Source: Ruminococcus bovis (GTDB lineage: Bacteria; Bacillota; Clostridia; Oscillospirales; Acutalibacteraceae). From it: a stretch of DNA of 64,000 nucleotides. Where the stretch lies: positions 1,175,941-1,239,940 of the forward strand of contig NZ_CP039381.1 of the NCBI RefSeq assembly GCF_005601135.1. Direction: 5' to 3'. A program made the translations under genes and the position numbers. How positions within the stretch are numbered: position 1 is the stretch's first letter; each line of letters starts with the position of its first letter. The notes beneath the pieces were generated by a model. That model searched no databases. It saw only the letters and a list, made by a program, of their open reading frames with translations, and was not told where the DNA came from. Shown here piece by piece: positions 27,186 to 34,293 of this stretch.

Positions 27186-27848
27186 ATGGCAATACCTATT
27201 GTGGCTGCTCTTAGTAAAGCAGTTGAAGGTGCTGAAACAATCTCCAAAGCAGAAAAGATGAGTGAGATTGTAAAAGATGCCGTGAAACTGGCGGATGATC
27301 TATGGCCGGAAATACAGCAACAAAATGTTGACCAGCCAATATCTCCAGCTGATATAGGACGGGAAGCATGGAAGAAAGCTGATATTGAGCAAAAAGCGAC
27401 ATACTCTGATGTACCACGTTATGTTATTACAAGAAATGAGACATTGGAAAACGATAGACATCCGATTACTGGTGTAAGCTTTGAGAGGCAAGTTGTAGAA
27501 TTGCCTGATGGTGAAAAAATTGAAGGTGTATTCCCTCAATTTGAATCTATATTTGATGCAAAAATACCGGAGAATCTGTACCTTCAACCTGATAGAGTGC
27601 AATTTAGAGAGTGTAACAGGCAATTAGCTCAAGAAATAGAAAATAATCTTGAGCTAAGAAAATTGTTCTCAGAAGAACAACTTGAACAAATTATGGATGG
27701 TATATATGATGGCACTGCGCCTGATGGCTATGTATGGCACCACGACTCAGTAGCCGGGAAATTACAACTTGTAGATTTTGAAACACATTCCCGTACCGGA
27801 CATACTGGGGGACGCTCTTTGTGGGGCGGCGGCTCAAACAACAGATAG
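27186..27848 (+). CDS. WHH-type HNH/Endo VII nuclease, probable toxin
   Basis: A 220-aa protein. Residues about 175-215 carry GYVWHHDSVAGKLQLV followed by HSRTGHTGGRSLWGGG, the WHH nuclease signature known from polymorphic toxins (families usually read WHHH...GRMQLV...H..GHTGG). The N-terminal 50 residues are a plain helical segment; there is no signal peptide, LXG, WXG or Rhs-type trafficking domain. It is 17 bp after the HerA-like gene and 11 bp before its likely immunity gene. Confidence 0.82.
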   Translation: MAIPIVAALSKAVEGAETISKAEKMSEIVKDAVKLADDLWPEIQQQNVDQPISPADIGREAWKKADIEQKATYSDVPRYVITRNETLENDRHPITGVSFERQVVELPDGEKIEGVFPQFESIFDAKIPENLYLQPDRVQFRECNRQLAQEIENNLELRKLFSEEQLEQIMDGIYDGTAPDGYVWHHDSVAGKLQLVDFETHSRTGHTGGRSLWGGGSNNR

Positions 27849-27859
27849 GAGGCGTAAAT

Positions 27860-28249
27860 ATGGAACTATCATGGAAATATGATAAACCACTGAATAACCC
27901 GATAGCAGTAAAAAGTTTTCTTGATAAAAATAGTATTATTTTACCAGACTCACTAATTGAAATAATGGAAAAACATAATGGTGGGAGACCGTCCGATAAG
28001 GCTATTATAACTGATACTAATCAAGAGTATGTTTTTAAGGCTATGCTGTCGTATAATGAAGGCGACAAAGAAACTATCTATAGCATTTATCCAGAGCTTT
28101 TCAAAGAAAATCACTTATTCCCGTTTGCTTCTGATGCAGCAGGCAATTTTATCTGTTATGATACTGAGTCTTCTAAGTACGTTTTATATAAACACGAAAC
28201 AGATACAGTAGAAATAATAACTCGTATGATAAATGGATTGTTGTTTTAG
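27860..28249 (+). CDS. SUKH (SMI1/KNR4) immunity protein
   Basis: A 129-aa protein from the ATG at 27860, which has AGGAGG 5 bases upstream. The pattern ILPDSLIEIMEKHNGGRPS followed by HLFPFASDAAGNFICYD and a later YKHETDTVEII is typical of SMI1/KNR4 immunity proteins. Directly following a WHH nuclease, it most likely protects the producing cell by binding that nuclease. The gene ends the operon. Confidence 0.85.
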   Translation: MELSWKYDKPLNNPIAVKSFLDKNSIILPDSLIEIMEKHNGGRPSDKAIITDTNQEYVFKAMLSYNEGDKETIYSIYPELFKENHLFPFASDAAGNFICYDTESSKYVLYKHETDTVEIITRMINGLLF

Positions 28250-28399
28250 TAAGAAATTTGTACAGTTCTGTCTTTTCTGTAAATGGAGTTATTCTGTTTC
28301 AACGAATAAAGTCATAAGAATATTATCCGTTGAACAACATACATCTTCGTCTGCTCCTCCGGACTATGATAATAACAGGATAATTAGCAAACTATAAAC

Positions 28400-28473
28400 A
28401 AGCCGTGCTACAAACTTGATGTAGCACGGCTTTAGCTTTATCTGATATAATCTTCGTAATCAATTCGTATAAG
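28400..28473 (-). repeat. right copy of the inverted repeat, including a terminator hairpin
   Basis: The stem AAGCCGTGCTACA with TGTAGCACGGCTT (28,400-28,432) can stop transcription from both sides. On the minus strand it is preceded by codons for LIRIDYEDYIR, matching the end of the 95-aa protein. Confidence 0.75.
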
Positions 28474-28734
28474 TTTTTCCTCCTCCAATGGCATTTCACA
28501 TACATAATCAAGAAAGGCGAGTATCTGCGCTTCCGAAAGACAGATACGCTTATTCTCTTCAATGGCGAGCTGTTCTTCAAGCGCATCTTTTTCAGCCTGA
28601 CGTTTGTTAAGGCGTTCTGTCAGTATTGGAACGGATTGACCTTGCACAATACCTCGCCATAGATTTTCTATAGCAGTATCCGCTTCTCGGATAGCTTTCT
28701 TTAGTTGCTTGAGCGTAAGATTATCAGGGCTTGC
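28438..28734 (-). pseudogene. serine recombinase C-terminal remnant ending in a foreign tail
   Basis: The frame after a stop at 28,735 reads a coiled-coil region (LTERLNKRQAEKDALEEQLA then LSEAQILAFLDYVCEMP) that resembles the C-terminus of large serine recombinases. No catalytic or DNA-binding part is present, and there is no good start. The final LIRIDYEDYIR matches instead the end of the 95-aa protein at 20,984. This looks like a deletion scar. The rest of 28,250-29,000 holds hairpins and no further gene that I can see. Confidence 0.55.
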
Positions 28735-28871
28735 TTAACGTCTAATTAGCACAGCCGTCAAGCAGTAAAACTTTCTATTTGACGGCATTTCTATAATCGT
28801 CTTATTATATTCTATCAGCTGTGTGACCTTAATATCATACGAGGGAATTATTACCCCGCCTTAACAAAGAA

Positions 28872-28908
28872 ACACCCGCAACAGCGACCTGATGACTATT
28901 GCGGGTGT
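28872..28908. terminator. bidirectional-looking terminator
   Basis: ACACCCGCAA pairs perfectly with TTGCGGGTGT around a 17-base loop, followed by AATCATTTATTTT. It lies downstream of the minus-strand cupin gene and separates two cargo blocks. Confidence 0.65.
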
Positions 28909-29004
28909 AATCATTTATTTTCAGTTTCCTGTTTCCTGCGAGTCGAACTGCTTTGAGCTGATAGACAAGGATCAGTATTAAAGACTGCATTCAGCACAGC
29001 TGCA

Positions 29005-29358
29005 TCACTCTATCACTGCGTCGGCAGCGGTATACTCTCCAAGAGAGTTTTCTCTGACCTGAATGCAGGCGTAGCTGACGGGGGAATCCGACGACGCGCT
29101 GAACTGTCTTTTTGCCGCGGGAGCGACCCTGATAACGTCCCCTGCTTCAAAATCAATTTTCTCGCCATCAAGTACCGCTATTCCTTTGCCGGACAGGACG
29201 ATGTAGATTTCCTCGTTCTTCTTGTGGTAATGAACGAACGGCACGCCAGCTCCTGCGGGCAGGTGGTTGATGCTTACCTCTGCGCCGGTCAGCCCCAGTA
29301 CATCGTGCAGCTCTGTTCTCGGGTCTTGTTTTGCGTTCCATTTGCTGTAGTTTGACAT
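29005..29358 (-). CDS. cupin-domain protein
   Basis: A 117-aa protein, start chosen at MSNYSKWN with an AAGGAGGA ribosome site; the longer frame overlaps the radical SAM gene. A single cupin barrel is shown by the metal-binding stretch VHYHKKNEEIYIVLSGKG and the second motif EAGDVIRVAP. The substrate is unknown. It starts 1 bp after the radical SAM gene, so the two are cotranscribed. Confidence 0.85.
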   Translation of the reverse strand: MSNYSKWNAKQDPRTELHDVLGLTGAEVSINHLPAGAGVPFVHYHKKNEEIYIVLSGKGIAVLDGEKIDFEAGDVIRVAPAAKRQFSASSDSPVSYACIQVRENSLGEYTAADAVIE

Positions 29359-29359
29359 A

Positions 29360-30283
29360 TTATTTGTCCTCCTTTTTATTGCGTGCTCCGGTATTATCGG
29401 AGCCTTTGATCTCTTCATGGTAAAAATAATCAACGATCACCGGATGTCCCTGCGGCACTCGACCATAGGGCATTTCGTTATCGACAAAGGGACAGTCGTA
29501 TTTTTTCGCCATTTCCTCGGCTTTCTTCTCCAGCGTTTCAAAATATCTACGGTCATGCTTGTTGTAGATCTCGTCATAAAGCGGCACAAGCTCCGGATGC
29601 TTCTCTGCAATATAGTCCATGATGGTTTTCTTAAAACCCCCGCGCAAATTCAGGTTTTCCAGCCAGAACAGGTCGCACTGATCCTTTACCCGTTCAAAGA
29701 TGGCTTCTATATCGGTGATACCGGGAAATACGGGCGACACAAAGCAAACGGTTCGAATACCCGCGTCATAGACCTGCTTCATGGCGGCGATACGGCGCTC
29801 AATGCTGACTGCTTGATCCATATCATTCTTGAAATCTTCATCAAGCGTATTGATCGACCATGAGACCGTGACCTGTCCTAACTCCTTCAATAAATCAATG
29901 TCCCTGAGTACAAGGTCGGATTTTGTTGTAATCAAAATATCCGCGCCGCTGCCTCTGAGTTGTTCAAGGAGTTTTCGAGTATTGCCAAACTTTTCTTCCT
30001 GCGGATTGTATCCGTCCGTCACGGAACCGATCACCACGCGCTGACTTGCGTATTTTTCCGGATTTTTGATTGTCTGCCAATACTTTACGTCGAGGAAGGT
30101 ACCCCAATCCTCGGTATGTCCGGTAAAGCGTTTCATAAAGGAAGCGTAGCAATACTTGCAGGCATGCGTACAGCCCACATAGGGATTGACAGAGTAGCCG
30201 CCGACAGGCAGGCTTGATTTTGTCATAATATTCTTTGTCTCTACTTCACCGATCAGAATACCGTCCATCATCATCTGTGCCAT
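29360..30283 (-). CDS. radical SAM protein of the 'mobile pair' / SPL-like type
   Basis: A 307-aa enzyme with the iron-sulfur motif CTHACKYCYA near residue 39 and the conserved SVTDGYNPQEEKF. The fold and arrangement with a MarR regulator match the radical SAM mobile-pair system carried by Firmicutes elements; family members resemble spore photoproduct lyase-like proteins. The reaction is unknown. Its usual partner gene appears eroded here (see 30,271-30,402). Confidence 0.8.
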   Translation of the reverse strand: MAQMMMDGILIGEVETKNIMTKSSLPVGGYSVNPYVGCTHACKYCYASFMKRFTGHTEDWGTFLDVKYWQTIKNPEKYASQRVVIGSVTDGYNPQEEKFGNTRKLLEQLRGSGADILITTKSDLVLRDIDLLKELGQVTVSWSINTLDEDFKNDMDQAVSIERRIAAMKQVYDAGIRTVCFVSPVFPGITDIEAIFERVKDQCDLFWLENLNLRGGFKKTIMDYIAEKHPELVPLYDEIYNKHDRRYFETLEKKAEEMAKKYDCPFVDNEMPYGRVPQGHPVIVDYFYHEEIKGSDNTGARNKKEDK

Positions 30284-30402
30284 TTCTTTTGTTCCTCCAA
30301 TACTCTTGTAAAAGCCTTTGGCATTTCCTGAATCATATTTTCTTCACCCATGATCGGAACAAGATCCTCTTTCATAAAAACCGGAATGCTGAGCTTATGT
30401 TT
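30271..30402 (-). pseudogene. remnant of a gene between marR and the radical SAM gene
   Basis: A 43-codon open stretch in the 112-bp gap encodes KHKLSIPVFMKEDLVPIMGE ... VLEEQKKWHR and ends with a stop that overlaps the radical SAM start, as true operon neighbours do. No upstream body remains; it runs out in the marR gene. I read it as the tail of a deleted operon gene, perhaps the missing radical SAM partner. Confidence 0.45.
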
Positions 30403-30826
30403 CCCGCCACTCCTCTAAATTATTGCGGACTCGGTCAAGGTACGCTTCAAACTGCTCTATTTCGTCGCTGTTGAATCCCTTATAAAAAACATCGTTCATC
30501 TGCCGTGATACGATTTCCGCTTCATCCCTGAGAGACTTCGCTATTTCGGTCAGATAGAGCAGCGTCTTTCGCTTATCATCATCCGACTGCACGCGCCGGA
30601 TCAGCCCTTGCTTTTCCATTCGTTCCAGCATGGTGGTTAGCGAGGTGATGGCAAGACCGCATTTTTCCGAGATCGTTTTAATCGGTACGCCGTCCTCCTG
30701 CCAGAGTACATAGAGAATACGTCCCTGAGCGCCGTTGAAGGCGTCGATACCGTGGCGTGCTAAAATTCTTTCAAATATACGGTCGCTGAGCTGTTTGATT
30801 TTCGAGACTAAAAATCCGCCGTTCAT
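30395..30826 (-). CDS. MarR-family regulator of the radical SAM locus
   Basis: A 143-aa winged-helix protein: QGRILYVLWQEDGVPIKTIS leads into the recognition region CGLAITSLTTMLERMEKQGLI, then the wing RVQSDDDKRKTLLYLT. It most likely represses its own operon through the palindrome just upstream and is released by an unknown ligand. Confidence 0.88.
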   Translation of the reverse strand: MNGGFLVSKIKQLSDRIFERILARHGIDAFNGAQGRILYVLWQEDGVPIKTISEKCGLAITSLTTMLERMEKQGLIRRVQSDDDKRKTLLYLTEIAKSLRDEAEIVSRQMNDVFYKGFNSDEIEQFEAYLDRVRNNLEEWRET

Positions 30827-30836
30827 CGCAACATTT

Positions 30837-30877
30837 ACTCCTATATCGTAGTTTATTATATTCTACTATATAGGAGT
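30837..30877 (-). promoter_or_regulatory. operator palindrome over the marR promoter
   Basis: ACTCCTATAT with ATATAGGAGT, extended by GTAG/CTAC, forms an inverted repeat just upstream of marR and covers the promoter. It is the likely MarR binding site. Confidence 0.65.
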
Positions 30878-30888
30878 AGTTTTGTCAA
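30860..30888 (-). promoter_or_regulatory. promoter of marR-radical SAM-cupin genes
   Basis: Minus-strand TTGACA (30888-30883), 17-base spacer, TAGAAT (30865-30860). Confidence 0.65.
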
Positions 30889-30944
30889 CCATAATTTTTA
30901 TTACCAACGCTAATTTATCCGCTCACTGAAAACCGCTCCGCCGA

Positions 30945-31028
30945 TTATACATACTGCTCGTCTAATGTTGTTTTGCCGTTTCCGTCAAAGTCAAACATTC
31001 CGCCCATAAAATCCTTGTCGTTGAACAT
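30945..31028 (-). CDS. 27-aa ORF with an EF-hand-like loop, possibly a truncated gene
   Basis: Reads MFNDKDFMGGMFDFDGNGKT then TLDEQYV. It has a GGTGA-type ribosome site and starts 33 bp after the ImmA-like stop. The loop DFDGNGKTTLDE has the spacing of a calcium-binding EF-hand. I recall longer element proteins that begin in this way, so this may be a remnant. Confidence 0.35.
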   Translation of the reverse strand: MFNDKDFMGGMFDFDGNGKTTLDEQYV

Positions 31029-31060
31029 AAAATCACCTATGTCCTTTCACGGAGAATGAT

Positions 31061-31606
31061 TCAGTTTAATTCATTGCTGGTCAGTGTTTTCGGCTTGCGG
31101 AAGAAAAAGCTATCGGCTTCACAAGGAACTCTAAAATCATAACCGAGTTTGTTAAGCTCTTGAAGTTTTATCAAAACAAGATTGATATTCACATTTAGCA
31201 TTTTTGCCATCTGAACGACATCGTACTTTTCCTTACTCATTGAGTAAATGTCATCATTGTCAATGATCAGATGTGCTGCAAAAGCGTTGGCTTCATATTC
31301 CGTTGTGTCTTTCATATTAAAAAGCACAAACTCTTTAAGCCCGTCGCCTTTGGCTATATCTCTATGAAGGGCATCGTGTCCAAGCTCGTGAGCGCAGACC
31401 ATTCGTGCCATTATTTCCTCCATCTTATCATTAAGAAGGATAATTCTGTGCTTCCAGCGATATGTGTAAAGTCCCAACAGTTTATCTAATTCCTCTGAAT
31501 AACGGAGCATTACACCGATTTCGGAAGCAATCTTCATAGGATTGCGAGTGCCTGTTTGCTTAACCATTTCGGTCGCCTTAGAGTAAATGTAAAATGAATC
31601 AATCAT
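31061..31606 (-). CDS. ImmA/IrrE-family metallopeptidase
   Basis: A 181-aa protein with the zinc motif CAHELGHDALH near residue 72 and a downstream glutamate in TEYEANAFAAHLI. In ICEBs1-like elements ImmA cleaves the ImmR repressor after DNA damage. Here a repressor gene of the XRE type lies 300 bp upstream on the same strand, so a similar pair is likely. Confidence 0.85.
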   Translation of the reverse strand: MIDSFYIYSKATEMVKQTGTRNPMKIASEIGVMLRYSEELDKLLGLYTYRWKHRIILLNDKMEEIMARMVCAHELGHDALHRDIAKGDGLKEFVLFNMKDTTEYEANAFAAHLIIDNDDIYSMSKEKYDVVQMAKMLNVNINLVLIKLQELNKLGYDFRVPCEADSFFFRKPKTLTSNELN

Positions 31607-31664
31607 AATATCACCACCCTAATAAGAGTAATTAACTTGAATAAAACATCAGAGAGGAATATTC

Positions 31665-31781
31665 TTATAGATTCCTTTTAATCTCTGTACAACAGTCAGA
31701 ATAATACTTACACCATAAGCAATTATGACTGCAATGTTTTCTTGAAATGAACAAGTGTTTAAGTCGTTTTATGAATTGCAA
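31665..31781 (-). CDS. 38-aa Cys-rich miniprotein
   Basis: Between the repressor and peptidase genes, a TTG start follows AGAGGTGAGC. The product contains HCSHNCLWCKYYSDCC, five cysteines and two histidines in a compact knuckle. The strong ribosome site and same-strand position support a real gene. Function unknown; other parts of the 31,607-31,902 gap show nothing. Confidence 0.45.
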   Translation of the reverse strand: MQFIKRLKHLFISRKHCSHNCLWCKYYSDCCTEIKRNL

Positions 31782-31902
31782 TAAGCTCACCTCTTAATTA
31801 ACGCTTACCGAAAACAGCAAATTCGAGAAAATTCAGCCCGAATTTTTACTGCCTACTATAATTATAAATCAAGAAGTGTCCCAAAAAACGGACTTTGCTC
31901 CG

Positions 31903-32319
31903 CTACTCGTCAGATTTTTTTAATTTTTTGGGAGTATATTTTTCCCGGTTTTCTGCCTTACACTCCCAATATATATCTTGGAGAGCTTTCATAACGCCAT
32001 CCATTTCATCATCGGACAGCTCACCGCCTGCAAATAAGCCGCCAATCTCCTGTACAAGCTGATCGGCTTGTTGCTTACCTCTATATCCATATTTTTCAGA
32101 TGCTTCAGTAATAAACTCCTCATTTTCATTTCGGAGATAATTAACGTCAACCTCAAGGATCTCTGCGAGTATATCATATACTTCTCTTTTCTTGGGATAT
32201 GTTTTTCCGCTTTCATAATTACTAATTGTGTTTAGTCCGAGATTCGCCGCTTTGGCAAGCTCGCTTTGTGTCATCCCACTTTTTGCTCGGCTTTCACGAA
32301 GTTTCTCACCAAATGTCAT
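31903..32319 (-). CDS. ImmR-like XRE-family repressor
   Basis: A 138-aa protein. The helix-turn-helix is at residues about 12-45 (KSGMTQSELAKAANLGLNTI, then SNYESGKTYPK). The C-terminal half is acidic and helical. It is divergent from the Y-family polymerase, and three 15-bp palindromes lie between them. I infer it represses the polymerase promoter and is inactivated by the IrrE-like peptidase. Confidence 0.85.
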   Translation of the reverse strand: MTFGEKLRESRAKSGMTQSELAKAANLGLNTISNYESGKTYPKKREVYDILAEILEVDVNYLRNENEEFITEASEKYGYRGKQQADQLVQEIGGLFAGGELSDDEMDGVMKALQDIYWECKAENREKYTPKKLKKSDE

Positions 32320-32339
32320 TATTACAACCTCCTTGATTT

Positions 32340-32428
32340 CACAACTAACTTGTGAATGAATAAAAATACCTCTTGACTTTCACAAGTATCTTGTGTATAA
32401 TGGGTGTGTAACCCACAAGTAACTTGTG
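32340..32428. promoter_or_regulatory. three repressor palindromes between the XRE gene and the polymerase
   Basis: CACAACTAACTTGTG (32340-32354), CACAAGTATCTTGTG (32381-32395) and CACAAGTAACTTGTG (32414-32428), with a further half-site AAGTTGTG near 32,452. The sites are about 41 and 33 bases apart, so on similar helix faces. Confidence 0.8.
32373..32401 (+). promoter_or_regulatory. promoter of the Y-family polymerase operon
   Basis: TTGACT, a 17-base spacer, and a perfect TATAAT. The spacer contains the whole second palindrome, so repressor bound there would block RNA polymerase. Confidence 0.8.
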
Positions 32429-32484
32429 AATTACTACTTGTATTCTACATTAAGTTGTGAATTAAGTCAAGAGGTATTACAAAA

Positions 32485-33720
32485 ATGACACGAAATATTT
32501 TGCATTGCGATATGAATAACTTTTATGCTTCTGTCGAATGTATGCTAAACCCTGAATTGAAACAGTACCCCGTTGCTGTTTGTGGATCAGTTGAGGAACG
32601 GCACGGCATTGTACTTGCGAAAAACTACAAAGCCAAAGCATTCAAGGTCGCAACAGGTGACGCAGTGTGGCAGGCAAAACAGAAGTGTCCTGATTTAGTT
32701 GTTGTACCACCTCATTACGAAGAATACTTGAAGTATTCCAAATTGGCAAAAGCAATCTACTGTGATTATACCAATCAGGTAGAGCCTTACGGTATGGACG
32801 AGTGTTGGCTTGATATTTCCGGCACAAAAAAGCTGTTTGGCAATCCGGTAGATGTTGCTAATGAGATTCGTGAGAGGATAAAGTTTGAACTTGGCTTGAC
32901 CATCTCCGTAGGCGTTTCTTTCAATAAGATATTTGCAAAGTTAGGCTCTGATTATAAAAAGCCTGACGCTGTAACTGTTTTTGAAAAAGAAACCTTCCGG
33001 GAAAAGATTTGGGGCTTACCGGCTTCTGATTTACTCGGCGTAGGGAGAGCTACAACAAGAGTCCTTAATAACTACTGCATAAGAACAATCGGTGACTTAG
33101 CAAATTCTGACTATGACTTTATAAAAAGAATATTAGGCAAGAACGGAGTATCACTATGGTTATATGCAAACGGTAGAGATAATTCTACGGTTAAGGATAT
33201 TAAGTTTGTTTCACCTGTTAAGAGTATCGGACACGGAATCACAACGGTTGTAGATTTGAGTAACGAAGAAGAAGTTTGGCGTGTTTTCTTAGAATTGACA
33301 CAAGGCATCGGACATAAGCTGCGTGTACATCAAAAGGTTGCAAAAGCCGTTGCTATCTATGTTAGGGATAATACCTTGTTCTCAAAGCAGTGGCAGACGC
33401 AAATGCAGATGGTGACACAATCACCGTTTGTTTTGGCACAATATGCTTTTCAGCTATTCAGAAAAAGATATGATTGGAGAAATCCTATTAGATCGGTAAC
33501 TATTCAGGCGATTAACCTGTTTCCACAGGATATGCCGCAACAGATTGATTTGTTCTGCGATTATGAGCGAGCCGAGAAACAAGAAAAGCTGGATAGCTGT
33601 GTTGAAAATCTTCGCCAGAGGTTTGGTAAACGCTGCATAAGAAATGCTGTGCTGCTGCAGGAGCTTGGAATGCCGATGGGTAATGTTGAGATTACTATGC
33701 CAACAGGATTAGTCAAATAG
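32485..33720 (+). CDS. Y-family DNA polymerase (DinB/UvrX-like)
   Basis: A 411-aa translesion polymerase. Catalytic acidic residues are in HCDMNNFYASVE (residues 8-18) and YGMDECWLDIS (near 100), with the helix-hairpin-helix region LLGVGRATTRVL. Mobile-element copies are often used for mutagenic or damage-tolerant DNA synthesis. The gene is driven by a promoter under the ImmR-like palindromes, so it should be induced by DNA damage. Confidence 0.93.
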   Translation: MTRNILHCDMNNFYASVECMLNPELKQYPVAVCGSVEERHGIVLAKNYKAKAFKVATGDAVWQAKQKCPDLVVVPPHYEEYLKYSKLAKAIYCDYTNQVEPYGMDECWLDISGTKKLFGNPVDVANEIRERIKFELGLTISVGVSFNKIFAKLGSDYKKPDAVTVFEKETFREKIWGLPASDLLGVGRATTRVLNNYCIRTIGDLANSDYDFIKRILGKNGVSLWLYANGRDNSTVKDIKFVSPVKSIGHGITTVVDLSNEEEVWRVFLELTQGIGHKLRVHQKVAKAVAIYVRDNTLFSKQWQTQMQMVTQSPFVLAQYAFQLFRKRYDWRNPIRSVTIQAINLFPQDMPQQIDLFCDYERAEKQEKLDSCVENLRQRFGKRCIRNAVLLQELGMPMGNVEITMPTGLVK

Positions 33721-33730
33721 GAGGTTGCCT

Positions 33731-34021
33731 ATGTTCGCTATTAAAACAGAATCAATCAAAAGCTATGTTGAAGCACCAAAGTCTTTACTGAAAGAACATC
33801 GTAATTTGATCGCCTTAATTGCCGATAATGGAAATCACTTTCTTGCTTATGGAATAGTTGAGGGAACTACTTTGTATATTGATTTAGATGCAGAATATGA
33901 GGAAAACACACTATCGTGTTTTATCAATAAGCAAGGGCAATTCAAACTGTTTATATGTGAGCTTGAAGGCTATGATTATGTCGGTAGGATTATTGCTGCT
34001 TATAAGTCTTACGAGGTATAG
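33731..34021 (+). CDS. 96-aa hypothetical protein downstream of the polymerase
   Basis: Starts MFAIKTESIKSYVEAPKSLL after AGGAGG; predicted small alpha/beta fold with AYGIVEGTTLYIDLD. It is 10 bp after the polymerase and so in its operon. I do not recognise it. Confidence 0.55.
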   Translation: MFAIKTESIKSYVEAPKSLLKEHRNLIALIADNGNHFLAYGIVEGTTLYIDLDAEYEENTLSCFINKQGQFKLFICELEGYDYVGRIIAAYKSYEV

Positions 34022-34025
34022 ATAT

Positions 34026-34280
34026 ATGAAACAGGAAAGGAACAAAGTTTATGTATTAGTAAACGCAGACCACAATCCCGACGGGACTTGTCGTCCCCGG
34101 TTCATTACGCTGGAGGACGGACGCAAATTCGAGATTGACCGTCTGATTCATCGCTGCCGTGCGGCAGCTACAAAAGTTGGCGGTACGGGTATCCGTTATA
34201 CGGTATCTATCTGCGGAAAGCAAACCTACCTTTTTGATGAAGAAAACGGCAAATGGTTTGTAGAGTTTAAGACTGTTTAG
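34026..34280 (+). CDS. 84-aa hypothetical element protein
   Basis: Starts MKQERNKVYVLVNADHNPDG and includes RRFITLEDGR-like beta strands (RPRFITLEDGRKFEID). The frame is open further upstream, but only this start has a position after the previous gene. G+C content is higher than in the genes on either side. Function unknown. Confidence 0.6.
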   Translation: MKQERNKVYVLVNADHNPDGTCRPRFITLEDGRKFEIDRLIHRCRAAATKVGGTGIRYTVSICGKQTYLFDEENGKWFVEFKTV

Positions 34281-34293
34281 GAGGAACATATAA

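Noticed and set aside
27186..27848. Reading the nuclease as a plain HNH homing or restriction enzyme
   Set aside because: The WHH signature plus the adjacent SUKH gene fit a toxin-immunity pair better.
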